NCBI GenBank assembly: GCA_024345305.1
Contig: BRON01000006.1
Span: 1,488,001-1,552,000, forward strand
Reading direction: 5' to 3'
Length of the DNA stretch: 64,000 nucleotides
From: Mrakia gelida
Taxonomy: Eukaryota; Basidiomycota; Tremellomycetes; Cystofilobasidiales; Mrakiaceae
The notes under the pieces are model-generated. The model made no database searches, was not told where the DNA came from, and was given only the letters and a program-made list of their open reading frames with translations. Positions 20,201 through 38,200 of the stretch are shown here, piece by piece; positions within the stretch are counted from its first letter, which is position 1; each line of letters starts with the position of its first letter. Made by a program: the position numbers and the translations under genes.

Positions 20201-23200
20201 CCGTCTTCTTCTCGTAGAGATCGGCGATGTGAGAGTTGGTGTCTTCGACTTGTTCGACGGCCTGGATGCCGCGAACGAGGGAGTGAAGGGGAAGAAGAAA
20301 AAAAGGTCAGAAAACGGACGCGTCTCGCTCGAAGCGGAAACGAAAGTCGACTCGACTCGAGTGGCCGAGCGAAAGGAGGAAGAACGAGGACGAAGACACT
20401 CACCTTCCTATACAACATACACGAGTCAACCTGATAGCACCTCTTACACTCCCAGTCGTTATCGATCGTGGGAGGAAGGAACGAAGGTCTCTCCAACTCC
20501 TCCACCCCTGCCTCCTCCCCATCCACCTCCATCGCTCCTCCCTCCACAACACCAGCACCCCCACCCACCGCATCCACCTCCCCCCAAAGCGCATCCTCCA
20601 TCTCCTGCTCCTCTCTCTTCTTCCGCCCCTCCTCGTCCTCCAAAGCCAACTCCACCAACTCCATCGACGTCGAGGGCGTCAGGCCGTCTAGTTTGGCTGT
20701 CGTCTTCGTCGTCGAGGGAGTGTTCGCTTTCGAAGAAGTTGGAGGGGGAGCGGAGAGGAGGGGTGCAGGAGGAGGAGGAGGTCGTTTCCTAGCCAGGTAC
20801 CCAGCGAGGGTGTTCCTCGCGGTGATGAGCGAGCGGAGTTCGTGTTTCGCTGCTGGGATTTGGAGGATCGTGTCGGATTGGGAGTAGTACAGGAGGCCAG
20901 AGGGGATGGGGGTGGCTGCGAAGACGAAGGAAGGAAGAAGGAAAAGGGAGTCAGAACGAGGGGAAGGCCGCGAGCTGTCGAGTGCGAGGGACGAGGCGAG
21001 CGCGACGAGACGAGGAATCGGTTGGAAGGCCGGCAGAAATGAGACGTGGCACTCACAGTATCTATCCTCCATCAGCAGCGTATACAACATCGTCTGCGCT
21101 CGATGCTCCATAACTCCCACCGCTCGTCCCGTCTTGATCTCGAACGGCATCGTCCAACTCTCCCCTCCCTCCTCCTGCTTCACCTCCTTCTGCTTCTCCT
21201 TCCCTTTCCATTCACTCGACCCAGCTGCAGGAGGAGCATTCTCTTTCCCTCCTCCTCCTACACGGCGAGCAAAGAAGTCGTTCTTGTTTGTGGTGGAAGA
21301 GGAAGAAGGGTCGAGAATCGTCGCCTGAACGGACACGTCAATCTTCCCTTGGATCCCCCACATAGGCGAACGGATGTCCTCCTCGGTGTCGTGGAGGCCT
21401 GTGAGGGAGAGGAGAGAGGTGGAGGAGGGGCCGCCGAGGGTTGCTGTTGGCTGAGAGAGGAACAGGACGCGTACGAAGAAACGAAGGTTAGTTTCGCGGC
21501 TCGACGCGTCTCTCGCTTCGTTTCGTTCCGTCCCCTTTCCCCTCCCCTCCTCCCCAACAGTTCCTCCAACAAAGATAAGTTAGCGAGCCCGGGCGTACCT
21601 TCGGCGCTCCCTGCCCTAAAAATCTCTCTCCCAACTTCCCAAAAGCTTCCACAGCCTTCTTCCCCACCTCCTCCCTGACGTCCTCCATCCTCAATCCAGC
21701 CTTCCACAGATCCCCTCGCAACGAGTCATCCCCTTCCGTGAGTACCTGGTCGGAAACGCGTTTGATGTTGGAGGGTGAGAAGGTGGAAGCTGTTGGATAA
21801 GGAGTGGTGGAGAGGAGGGCTTGGAGAGTCGCGTGGAGGAGGTTCCCGTTGAGGAGAGGGAGGGTGGGTGGAGAGCTGGGTTGGTGGAAAAGAGAAGAAG
21901 GGTAGATGGGCGGGAGAGAAGAGGATCAGCGAGCGGAGAAGCCGAGGGAGGCGAGCAACGACGCGACTCACCGAGTCTTGACCAGTCCACTCATGACAGA
22001 CTTTCTCGGACAGCTGAGACTCGTTGAGATGGTTGTGTTGGGTAGAAGAAGATCCGGGTGGAAGATGATGAAGTTCTCAGGATGGGCAGTCGAGAAGACG
22101 ATCTCTGCTGCTGTTGTCGATGCATCTTCGGTGGAAGAAGACGCGGTGGTGGAGGTCGAGTCGTTTCGAAGGAGGCCAGCGTCGTTGTTGGTTGAGAGGC
22201 AAGGGTCGTCGTGTTGGTGTTCGAGTTTGATAGCGAGGGAGGGTAACGCCGTAGAGGTGAAGGAGGAGGAAGGGAGGTCGGGAGAGATGATGTTGAGGAC
22301 GTCGGCTGGACAGAGGGAGGAAGAAGAAGGTGTGAGCTCGAACTCTCGAGGTCGAAGGCGAGAAGGAAAGGGGATGGGAAACGAACCTGGTGAGATAGGT
22401 AGCTCTGCGTACTCTCCTTCCAATCTGAGAGAGAGAGGGTGTTGAGTTCGGTGGGTGGTGACGAGGAGTTGCTGCGCGAGAGAGGAAAGAACAACAAAGG
22501 ACGAGGAGGGAGGAGGGAGGAGAGTGAGCTCGACCAGTCGTTCGAAGCTCGACGAGAGAGTTCTTCCTTCTCTTCTCTCTTCTCTCTTCGCGCCTCGCCC
22601 ATACGCATCCAGCTCTCTCTCTCCTCTACCAACCCTAACTCCGAAAATCAAAACAACAACAACGAGCTCTCTGGACTGACCTTGATGGCCCACCCGTTCT
22701 GATTCCTCCCTCCATCCTCGACTTTCACGACCGTACATCGCACCCACGCTCGAGGGGACCAGTTCGAAGGAGGAGCTGTAGGAGGTGGGTTCAAAAGCAG
22801 GAGAGGGAGTTCGGGTTGTTGTTTCTGAGGAGAGAAAAGGTGAAAGTAAAAACAAACGCGTGTGAGCTCATTTGACGCGTCCGAGGGAAGGGAAACGACG
22901 CGAGAGTTCGAAGAGAGAGACTCACTGTCGAAACGGGAGCCAGAAGTAAATCTGCCTCCCAGTCGTCGTCGAGAGGAAAATCATCGAAGAGGGAGGAGTA
23001 CTCGTCTACGAGGGTTGCAGGAGCTGGAGGAAGGCGAGCTGCTGGTTGAGGCGGAGGAGGTTGGGAAGAGTTGAGCTTGGACGAGTTGGAGGTGGAGAGG
23101 GGAGCTTTCTTCTTCGTTGGTGGTTGTGGTGGTTGAGAGGTGGAAGAGGGGAGGGAGGAGGAAGGGGCGAGATCGAAGTCGTCTTCTGTCAAGCCTTGGA

Positions 23201-23315
23201 GGAGAGTAGAGACGAGAGCGACGTTCTTGGAAGCAGCAGAGGTCGTCGAGGAAGGAGTCAGGGGGGGAGCTCGAGGAGGAGGAGGGGGGACGCGGGAAGA
23301 GGAGGAGGAGGGCAT
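17285..23315 (-). CDS. DNA2: DNA replication ATP-dependent helicase/nuclease Dna2
   Basis: Processes long Okazaki flaps and resects DNA ends in the nucleus, using a Fe-S nuclease fused to an SF1 helicase. From the N-terminus: a disordered Ser/Pro leader (start ATG 23313-23315, MPSSSSSRV), an OB-like region, then [10 protein letters not shown] with the first Fe-S Cys (about 21990-22030). The nuclease Asp lies in GKIDV (about 21340), the E-x-K motif in FEIKTGR (about 21130), and three Cys in [12 protein letters not shown] (about 20420-20455), completing the Fe-S site. The helicase has [10 protein letters not shown] (about 19265-19295), [26 protein letters not shown] and [10 protein letters not shown] (about 17640-17670). 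Stop is at 17285-17287. A Glu/Ala-rich, Gly-rich insert lies between the nuclease and the Cys cluster. All catalytic motifs are present, so it looks functional. The upstream in-frame extension to about 23531 is unlikely to be translated. Confidence 0.93.
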
Positions 23316-23563
23316 CGTGTCTCTGGGTCGGTTGCCAAGGTAACGGCGAGAGGAGAAGGGGAAAGGGAGCTCGAAGAAGAAGAAGAAAAGACGGGTGTGA
23401 CTGTTGATAGCGAACGAGGACGACGACACGCTCGAAACCAAAGGGAACGAGAAAGAGAAGGGCATTGAACCTCGCTCGTTCTTTTGGCCCCCACCTCCAT
23501 CTTTCCCCTTCCTCCCCCCTTTCCCTTCCATTTATATCCCTCTCTCCCACCCCTCGTCGTCGT
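23316..23563. promoter_or_regulatory. Short divergent promoter shared by DNA2 and the MYST acetyltransferase
   Basis: Only 248 bp separate the two start codons. The right half is C/T-rich and contains TTTATAT (about 23531-23537), a TATA-like box 27 nt before the MYST ATG. Both transcripts must start inside this interval. Confidence 0.6.
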
Positions 23564-28546
<4,983 letters not shown>

Positions 28547-29081
28547 GGTCGAGTCGAGTCGATCAGCCTTCGTTGTTGTTTTCTTCGTTTCCTTGGTTCT
28601 TCGCTCTTCGTTCGTTCTCTTTTCTTTTTTTGGTATTAGGTAGTAGTCTATTCTTATCACGGCCATGTGCTGTTTTCCCTTTCGATGTTCGGAGGTGAGA
28701 GAGAGAGAGAGAGGGGAGAGGAAGAGAGAGGAGGGCCGCGTCGAGGGAGCGCGATGGGCGATGAAGGACGAGCAATGAGGTCGGGGTGAGAGACATCGGT
28801 GCAGTCCATGGTTATGCCAGCCCTACCAGCAATCATGCACGACGACGAAGACTCAAATCAGTGCTCTCGAAGCGAAGGCCCTGAGCTCGACGAGGAGGAG
28901 AAAAAAAAGAATCGAGGTCGATGAACGCCGGCCGCTCTTCCTCTCCCAGACGCTCAGATGAGAGCAAACCATCATATCTAAGATGTCCATAGGAAACGCT
29001 AATCGAGAACAACAAACGAAAGGGGAGCAGAGCGAAGACAGTTAACTGAAACCGCGTCGAAACGAAAACGAAGCGGCAGAC
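28547..29081. other. Convergent 3' ends of MYST and RTA1 genes
   Basis: T-rich DNA just after the MYST stop and a GA microsatellite at about 28697-28714. No gene is evident. Confidence 0.55.
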
Positions 29082-31242
29082 TCACGCCCTCCCCGACCAG
29101 TTCCTCCAGCTCTTCTCCCCTCCCAACTTCCCAGTAGGGGTCCAATATCTAAGCTTCTTCTCCTCCTCCGCCGTCTCCCAAATCTCACTCATCCCCGCTC
29201 TCTCCCCTTCCATAGGCAGCTCCTCCTCCGTCAAAGTCAACGCCGTCGCGTTCCTGAGCACTCCGTTCGCGTCGTACGCAATAGGGGAAGTTCCTGCGGT
29301 GTTGGGTCTGAGGTATCGACCGGGGTAGAAGGGGATGTAGACGATAGCTGCGATGAAGAGAGGGAGGGTGTCGAGAGCGTAGATGTAGGCTTCGTGAGTG
29401 GAGAGGAAACCGTCGTAGCCTTGGGAGAGTTCGACGGATCGGAAGAAGGATCGGATCTGCAAGGAGAAAAGACCAGGGTCAGCATTAAGTGTTTGCAAGG
29501 AGGAAGAGAGAGAGATAGATTGAGTTCTGACGAGGAAACCGATGCAGGTCCAGATGAGAGCATAGAGAAGCTGCTTCCATCGCCTGTCCTCTTTGGTTCC
29601 GCTCCAGAGGGCGGGCTCGTGTTTTCGGACGTCTGTGAGGACGCGGTGGAAGAAGAGGTCAGGCTCAAGCCTGCTCGAAATAAAGCCGGGAGTAGAGGTT
29701 GACTCACTGTAGGCGAAGTGGAGGGTAACCATGCTGTTCAGGAGGGAGCAAGGGAGATCAGCAAAGAGACGCGACGCGAGCGTCCGAGGCGAGAATGAAG
29801 ACCTACGTGAAGAAGAAGAAGGAGATGACTGAGACGCCAAAAAATCGTTCGAAGTCAGCTTGGGTCCTAGAAGTAGCCACGAAGAGACCGAGAGAACTGA
29901 CGCTGAAGAATGATGCCTGAAGAAGACGCGTCGAGCAACGAGGAAGATTCAGCTTTCCTCTTTTCTAGTCTGATCAAACACTCGCCCAAGTCACTCACCA
30001 GCCAAGAAGATCTGTAGAATAATAACAGCCCAAGTCAGTGATCCGTTAACCACGTCCGTCGAGCCTCGCTCGTTTCCCCAAGTCACCTTCGTTCCTGTTT
30101 GCGCGAGAGCGCGGTTCGTCTTCCCCGCGCCTGAGAATCCTCCTCCAGCAGCTTGGATCAAAAACGTAGTGATATCAGATCCGACGAAGAAGATGGTGGT
30201 CCTTCGGGCGTTGCTGCGAGAAAGATGGACGAGCGCGAAAAGGGAAAGAGTCAAGCTCAGAAAGCGCGTCGCGACTGAGGGAACGAAGGTCGACTCACAT
30301 GAGGAGATGTTTTTCCATTCCCAAATGGCGCACGAGACGTCCGAGAAGGATGTAGTCGGTGGCGAGCATACCGCAGGGTGCAAGGACGGTGAAAAGGTAG
30401 CTGCAGAGCGGTAAGGACGAGGTCAGTGAGACGGAACGCGGACGAGATCGGAGGGACGAGGACGAGACGACGGCGACGAACAGGACAATGTAGACGACAG
30501 TATCATGCTGAGGTCCAGAGAAAGATGAAAAGATGGTCAGACTTTTGTGGCTATACGCCTCTCGGACATGGAAGTCGAGGCCGAGACAGCGGCATCGAAG
30601 GTAGAAACACGTCGGCACGACCCAAACTTTCTTCGTTCAAAGCTGCAGACTCACGGTGTTCTGCTTGAAGAGGATCCTCATCCCCATACCCACCGCGTAG
30701 CATAGGCAAGCTACGATCAGCTGTGGAGAGTCGATATCACTGATCAGTCAGGAGCTGCTGAAAGTCGAGCTGAAACCCGATCCAAAAAGATCAACGGAGC
30801 TCACGGTCAACGTCCACTTTTGTCCCCATCTGTAGAGTTGCAACGAGACAAGGAGGGAAGTCAAGGCGTACAAAGCCGTCGCCACTACAGCCAGGGGCGT
30901 TGACGGATTGTACTTGAGGGGGTTGCAGCTGTAGGGAAAGAGTTCGAGCTCGCTTCAATTCGAGCCGTGCGAGAGAGAAAGACGCGTAGGGACTCACAAA
31001 TCGAGCTCCGGATTCTCCTGTAGTTTTGCAAGACAGCCGAAGCCAAGTCAGTCATTTGAATGTTTTGCTAACGAGGACCTGAATATGCACGCGAGAGGAG
31101 GGAAGGAACTCACATGTTGAATCGTAGAGTTCGGACAGGCGAGAGAGATCATCGCAGCGGCGTCGCTCGAGCTCGCTGTTGCGAGAAGGAGGATGCAGCT
31201 GGAGAGGAAGACCGAGGATAGACGCGGCGCGGGGGAAAACAT
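29082..31242 (-). CDS. RTA1-family seven-helix membrane protein (lipid-translocating exporter type)
   Basis: Members sit in the plasma membrane and are linked to lipid translocation and resistance to toxic amphiphiles (Rta1, Rsb1); molecular activity is not proven for most. The start at 31240-31242 gives a signal-peptide-like N-terminus with LSSCILLLATAS. Then CP..., a short exon ENPELDL, and KYNPSTPLAVV, which opens the first conserved helix. Other family marks: LIVACLCYAVGMGMRIL, MLATDYILLGRLVRHLG, FFVGSDITTFLIQAAGGG (the hallmark loop), RSFFRSVELSQGYDGFLSTHE and YALDTLPLFIAAI. The C-terminus is hydrophilic, acidic then Trp/Lys rich, ending SGRA with TGA at 29082-29084. At least nine exons are needed. 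Ligand or substrate unknown. Confidence 0.88.
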
Positions 31243-32291
31243 TCTGAGGGTAATCTTAAGGGGGGGGTGAGAAGATGGTTGAGGGAGAGGAAGCGAATGG
31301 AGAAGGAAGGTTGGTGTCGGGCTCGAAGGCAGCTGAGGCCGACTGGCGATGGCCGTCGGCTTGTAGTGATATTCTTAGAGGTGACCGGATCTTGGGCTGA
31401 GTATGCCCTCGTATGATTTTTCTGAGTGTTGAGAAGAGAGAAAGAACGATCAGTCTCGATTCACGCTCGGACGAGCGCCAAAGCAAACCTGAAGAATTGG
31501 AAAGATCGCTCGTCTAGCTTTTGCTCCTCGGATCTATCAAACTCGTTTGGATGGAGGGAGGAGAGATTGATCGTCCCTATGAAGCGTCTCGTGTTTTGAG
31601 AAGGAGAAGAGAGAGGGGGAGAGGTTGGGGGAGAAGGAGGGGTGGGTGAGACGCGACAGGAGGACGAGAGAGAAGCGAGGGCTCGTTAGCCCGTTTGATG
31701 GGCAGGAAGGTGAAGAGCTTGATCTGGGAAAGAGACGATGCTGAAATTTACGATCTTGTTGAGATTTGGATGAATACTGTATGTATGGGCGAAGAGGAGA
31801 GGAAGAAGAAGAAGATCGGCGCCAAGTCGTGAGCTCGCTACTGATTCACTCTCCTTCTGCAGCTCGATTCGTCTCATCAGAGGAAGACCTCACTCTGGCA
31901 AAGACATAGCCACTATCTGCATCTTTCTTCAGTCCTCCAGAAAAAACGCGCGAGAGCCACTCTCTCCTCGTAGGCGGAGAGGTCTCGGAGAGGAAGGGAG
32001 GTGCGAGCTCAAGAGTCGAGCGGGGAGGTCCGAGTGGTATCAGCGAGCGAGGAAGGGGGGCAGAAGCCGAGGAAATGGGAGGGTCCGAAGATATGTAGAC
32101 ATCCGAAGAGCGGACGAGATGAGGATGTCGAATGGTTGGTAGGTAGGGAAAGCGTCGTGAGGGCTGGGAGGGAAGAAGGAGAGCAAGGTTCGTTGAGCTC
32201 AACAAAAGGTCCACCTCAACCGTCACGGCCTCGTTTCTTTTCATCGATTCGTTTCTAGGTCTACTTCAACCTCGGCATTAGCAGTCCCTCC
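31243..32291. promoter_or_regulatory. Divergent intergenic region between RTA1 and helicase copy 1
   Basis: About 1 kb with a G run at 31260-31267 and purine-rich DNA at 31560-31670. A 132-codon minus frame (31846-32244) has no recognisable motif or splice support. I see promoters for the two flanking genes and nothing else defensible. Confidence 0.45.
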
Positions 32292-35200
32292 ATGACCTCC
32301 TCCTTCGGCTCCTCCTCCGCGCCCTTCTCCTCCTTCCTTCCTTGCTTCCTTGGAGCTGACATCTCTATCGCCGACTCTTCTTCTGGACATCGTCTCATCC
32401 TGGTATCTCTCATCTCCAGTACCTCTCTCCCTCTCCTCACCGACCCTTCAGGAGGGATGGAGGAGGTCATCTTCCAAACGTGAGCTTCGACTCCCTTCAG
32501 CCCTTCCCCCGCCGTTCTTTCCTCGGTCTCTCGTCCGTCCCTGCCCCTTTATCGCTGATCCCTCCTCTCCCACACTCGACCTACAGGAATGCTACGTTCA
32601 CCGTCGGAGGCTCAGCTTCTCAAGGAGTGCTCGAGGTCGTCAGGTCGTCCTCTCCCTTCAGCTCGTCGAGCTCACCTTCAACGAACGACCTCGATCTCGT
32701 CGTCGTCTCGCTCCAGATACGACACCCTCGTTAGTCTGCTCGCTTCTCTCTAACTGTGATTAGCATGCCCTGATGCTCTTGAAACCTTTGTCCTCGATCT
32801 CAGTCTCTTCCTCCAAGCTCGAGGCCCAATCCAAGGAAGACGTTCAAGTCGATCGGCTCTTCCTCAAGCTCGTCGACGCAGACCCTCCCTTCCTCACCAT
32901 CAAGTTCAAGAATGTTGAAGGTATGTTCATTGCCACCTTGAACAGCCTAGTCCTGATCTGACCTCGCCCTCATCCTCCTTCCTCGCAGACCTCACCTCGT
33001 TTAGAAACCTTCTCCCTCTTCCCGCCTCCGACGCGTCTCGCAGCCCACCTCCTCCTCCTCTTCCAGCGAAGCCTAAAGTCAATGCGAATCGCGAGTACGC
33101 TCCAGTCAAGGTCGCCAAGTACTTCAGCGGAACGGAGGAGATGGACGGACCCTGGAAGGTCTTGATGTCGAGCGACGCGAGTGAGTCGGTGCTCGTTTCT
33201 CTTCACGCTTCTTCTCTCGATTCGAAGCTCACCAAGTTCCTTGTCACCCGCGTCATAGTCTCTACCTACCGTCAGATGGATCCTACCACCGCTGGAACCG
33301 TCTCTCAGTTCGTTTCACCCTCCATCTCACTCTCGTTCGAAGCGTCGACTCAATCTGACCGGCTCCTCTACCTTTCCCTCGACATCTGCAGGAAGGTCAA
33401 GTGAGTCTTCCTCTTCAAAGACGCTTTTCCGAGAGGTCCTTTCAGATCTGACTCCTCAACCTTTTACAGGTCTCTGGCGAAGGGAGAGTTCAAGGGCGAC
33501 AGCGGGAAACAGCTTTCGACGTTCGACAAGACTCACGGCGTACCGATGTACGAGGCCAAGTTGACGGGTGATCTGAGGTGAGTAGCTTTCGAACCATCTT
33601 CAAACGACGCTATTCAGCTGATTGAGCGTACCGTCTTTCCCTCCAGGATCGTCTGGGCTATCGACATCGAGGAGGATCAAGACAGAGATGAAGACACCCA
33701 AGGTCCGCTCAGCCCTCGAACGACGCGTCTTTCGTTCGACCGGACCTCACCGCCTCTCCTTTTCCTCTTTCCAGTCATCAAGATCTTTGGAATCTGGACC
33801 CACGCTCAAATCGACTCGAAACCCTTCAAGAAGCTCGTCGACCATCCCTCTCGCTCCTCGCAACTCTTCGTCGAACGACGGACTCAGGGAATCGACACTC
33901 AAACGAGGAAGCTCAACGTCCCAGTGGTGTTCAAGCACGCAAGCACCGAGCAGTCGTCTAGGATCAGTACCAACGCGACTCTTGAGCCTGCTCACGAGGA
34001 TTCCCTCGAACTTCATCGCATGCTCTCGTTCGTTCCTCTGCTGCTCTATCTACGCCGAGGGATGTTGATCGCTGACTTCATATTATCTTGCTCTATGATC
34101 GCAGACTCGAGAAGTATACTCCCTGCTCGAGCTCGATGTTCGAAACCTTCCGCTCGTCTCCCTCGACGAACCACGTCTTCGATCTCGGGCAAGTTCATTA
34201 CTTTCGCTCCGTCCTCGTGCTAGCATCCTTAAGCTGACCGCCCTCCTCCTTCGTTTGATTTTGACAGATACAACGAACAAGCCATCGCCAATCATCTTGG
34301 GCCGATCTTCGTTTTGGGTCGAGGTGGGACGGGAAAGACGACGACCATGGTTCGTTCAAACTCTTTCGCCCCGTCCCTCTCGTTTCTCCATACTGACTTC
34401 GACTTCTTCATCTCGTCCACAGCTTTTCAAGATGTTGGGTATCCATCAATACTTCAAGCGCGAGCAAGAAGATCATCCTCGACAGATGTTCGTGACGCAA
34501 AGTCCTTTCCTTGCGAAGAAGGTGGAGGAGGCTTATCAGAGCATGTGAGTGACTCCAAGACCAACTCTCCTACTATCAGAGTATAATGTAAAAGCTGTGC
34601 TGAGATCCTCGAGTCGTTTACAGGTCCGATACTCTCGATTTCGCGTTGCTCTCGGAGGAGGAACGAGCCTCTCTCATCGCCGCCTCTGCCGCCAACCCGT
34701 CGTCCGCTCAGCAATCTGGATTCTCCTCGAGTGTCATCCCCTCGAAATGGTCCGAGCTCACGGACAGCAGCTTCCCTCTCTTCGTTTCGTTCGAACAGGT
34801 CAGCTCGAGTCTCGCTCTTCTCTTTCCTCACTCCCTCCCGTCGCGTCTTTGCTGACGCTCTTTCCACTTCCTTCCCCTCTCAGCTCTGCACGCTGCTAGA
34901 GAACGAAGTCGTACCCCTCCCACCCATCTCGAAGAAACGTCTTCCTCTCGTCACCCATCGCCTCTTCCTCCTGTGGTACTGGAACGCTTTCAACGAGAAA
35001 CTAATCGTCTGCTCTTCGCTCGTGTTTGGAGAGATCATGGGAGTCATCAAGTCAGCACCATCTTTTCCGTTCATCCTTCGTCTTTCGCGTGTCGGAACCT
35101 GACCTGTTCGTGGTTCTTGCTCGCAGGGGAGGGGAAAGGTCGACAACTCTCTCGAGATCAGAGTACGAGAAGCTTCCGACGCGAACCTCGATCACTTTCG

Positions 35201-38200
35201 CTCACATGAGATCCCAAATCTACGAAATCTACGAACTCTACGAGAAGAACAAGATGAGGCGGAGTGAGAGAGACGCGGCGGACAGGTGAGTCGGAACGCG
35301 CGAGCGAGCGTCGCATCGCGTTCGTTGGGCTGACCTCGCATTCGTTTTGCTTTTTCAGGACTCGTGAAATTATCTGGAGGTCGAAGCGTCGAAGCTCAGA
35401 TTGATCGATTTCGTGTATGTGGACGAGGTGAGTGGTCTTCGGATCGTCGAGGTGCCGAGGAGTAGAGAGCCGAAACGCTGACACGCGTCGTCCCCTCCCC
35501 CTCAACATTCCTTCCCTCCTCCTCCCCTCCCTCTTTCACCTCATCTCTCCCACGTCACCGCTTACTTCCCTCGCCTCTCTCAGGCTCAAGATAATCTCAT
35601 CGTCGACTTCACCCGTGCGCGGACAATTCTACTCTTCCCATCTCGATCTTCGCTTGACTGACAACTCTTCCCTCCCCCCTCCCAGTCATTCGCAAGATCT
35701 GCTCGACGTCAAGTAACTACTTCTTCGCCAGCGATTCAGCTCAAACCATCGCCTCATCTTCTTTCAGGCTCGCCGACCTCACCTCCCACTTGCATCGACT
35801 CGAGGCGGAAGACGCAAGGAGGAGGAACACGACCCCTCAACGCCCAACGACCTTCCAGGTGAGTGATCGCAGAGTCGGTTCGCTCGAGAGCTCCTCTTGC
35901 TAACTTCGACTCACCTTCTCCTTCGTCCAGCTCACTCGAAATTACCGAAGCCATCTGGGAATCTGCCTCTTCGCCGACGAGATCGTCGCAAAGCTCGCCG
36001 CTACCTTCCCAGGATCAGTCGATCGACTAGAGCCAGAGGACGGTCTCGTTCTCGGCCCTCGGCCGGAGTTCTTCGAGAGACGAGAGGAGGGTTCGACGGA
36101 TTTCCTTCAGGTGAGTGAGCTCGCGTCGCGGATCTCGCGATCGTCGTTGGTTGGATCTTTCATCTGCTGACATTCGTCTCGTCCAGCTCTTTACGAAAGA
36201 CGGTACGAACGCTACTGAGTTTGGAGCCTAACAGGTTATCCTCGTTCGGGACGACGCGTAAGCACAGCACTTTCGCACCGACCTCGTTGGTGATTCCGGC
36301 TGACCCTCGCGTCTCTCTCCTCCTTTTCTCAGCGCGAAGGAAGCTTTCAAGCAGTTCATTGGACCCGAGAATGACGTTGGACTCGTTCTAACCATTCTTC
36401 AGGCGAAAGGTGCCATCCTTTCCCCTCCTCCCCTTCGTCGTTTCGAAGCCTCGAACTGACTCGAACTGACTCGTTTCTTCGCCCTTCCAGGTCTCGAGTT
36501 CTCCGACGTCCTCATCTGGAACTTCTTCGAGCACTCGACGGCTACGGCTTCTCAGTGGAGACTCCTACTCAGGGATCTACCTGGTGAAGCTGCTCCTGCG
36601 TGGGATCCAACGAAACATGGTGAGTTTGGATCTGCTCGACGCGACGAGCTCGAGCGAATCTCGAAGGCTGACCGTCTTGTTCCTCATCTCGATGTAGCTG
36701 TTCTCTGTACTGAGCTGAAGGTGAGAGAGAGTCATATTTGCGCTCTCGGAATGCTCATGCTGACTCTCGCCTCGAGCTCCTACAGACTCTCTACGTCGCG
36801 ATCACTCGAGCGAGGCACAACGTTTGGGTTTGGGTGAGTCCTCGTTCTTCTTCCCTCCCCTCTTTCGAAGCACCTCGTTCGAGAGCTGATCACATTAACT
36901 CCATCTCAACAGGACGACTCGGACAAGGCGGAGTACATGACCGTCAGTAGTGCACCTTCGACCCCGAGAGACGGGAACAGCGGCTGATCCTTCTTTCTTT
37001 ACTTCGACTCACAGCGACTCTTCGACTCCGACGGTCTCATCAGCATCCTCAAGCCTTGGGAGTCCCTTCCTCGTCTCGCTGCTCTCTCTCAACAACCCGA
37101 ATTCGACAGGCTGGGGCATGAACTTCTCGGACGTCTTCTACGAGGACGCGGCCAAGTTCGTTTTATTCCCTTCCGTTCACCCTTTCGAAGCGAGCTTGCT
37201 GACCCAAGCACGTCTCCTCCACCTTCTCAGGATGTTCACGAAGGCTGGGAAACGACTCGACACCGACTACTGCACCTCTCTTCGAAGTCTGCAAGTCGAG
37301 CTCGAGAAGGACGCGAAGTCTCAACGATTCGCTGCCATCGCCGTGTCGCTCATCAAGATCGGTCGACGAGCTTTCTACGAGGATCTTGAAGACATCAAGA
37401 AGGACTCCTACACCAGAGCTGGATACCTGTTCGTCGGCCTCAAGGACAACAAGAGAGCAGCCGAAGCGTTCGAGGCAGCTGGATTGACCGAGCAAGCCAT
37501 GGAGCAGTCTGAGAAGGTCGAGAAACCAACTCGTTCGGCTTTGGAGATCGCTCTCGCCGGTGGACTCTTCAGGGATGCAGCCGACATGCTGCTCGCGACG
37601 GGAGAGGTGCGACGAGCCATCGACGCGTTGGAGGAGGGAGGGATGTTCGAGGAGGTTCTCGTGCTTCAACTTTGGGAGTTCTCGGATCTGGACGCCGCCG
37701 TCAAGATATGCTTGGAGTGGAAGTCCATGATCAGATGGGAAGCCTACTCCGACGTGATCACTGTCAGTACCTCGAGCCGTCTCTAGTTTTTCTCGTTTCA
37801 ATCGTTGACGTCGCTGACCTCTTCCTTTTCCTTTCCTACTTGCTTCAGCTCGCGAAGAGGGTCTACCTTCAGGACAAGGCCTCGCGGACGTAAGTTCAGC
37901 TCGAATCCTAAGCTAAGTGTCTTTCGCTAATCTTCGTTCTCTTCACCCAGGAAATCGGACGAGCTCTTCGACTCGGTGGACGAACAACTCGAGTTTATGG
38001 ATCATAACCAGCTGACGGACTACAGACTCGTGAGTTTCCTCTCTTTACTTAAAAAAAAGCTTCGCTAACAGTCTTTCGACGGTCTTACTCAGGTTCTACT
38101 CGAGAAACGTGGACGATACAGCGAGGCTGCCTCCTTCGCCAGACTTCAGTCGAACTTCCTCGAGGCTGCCAGAGTCCAGCTTCGTTCGAGGAACTCCAGG

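Noticed and set aside
23316..23531. N-terminal extension of DNA2 in the upstream open frame
   Set aside because: The extension is Phe/Ser low complexity in the divergent promoter; the ATG at 23315 is the plausible start.
31846..32244. 132-codon minus-strand frame in the RTA1-helicase spacer
   Set aside because: No recognisable motif and no supporting splice signals; promoter DNA is the simpler reading.
36201..36232. Tiny intron (GTACGA..AACAG) that would remove the TAA in helicase copy 1
   Set aside because: It would be only about 30 nt, shorter than any other intron here, and would shift the frame away from VILVRDDA.
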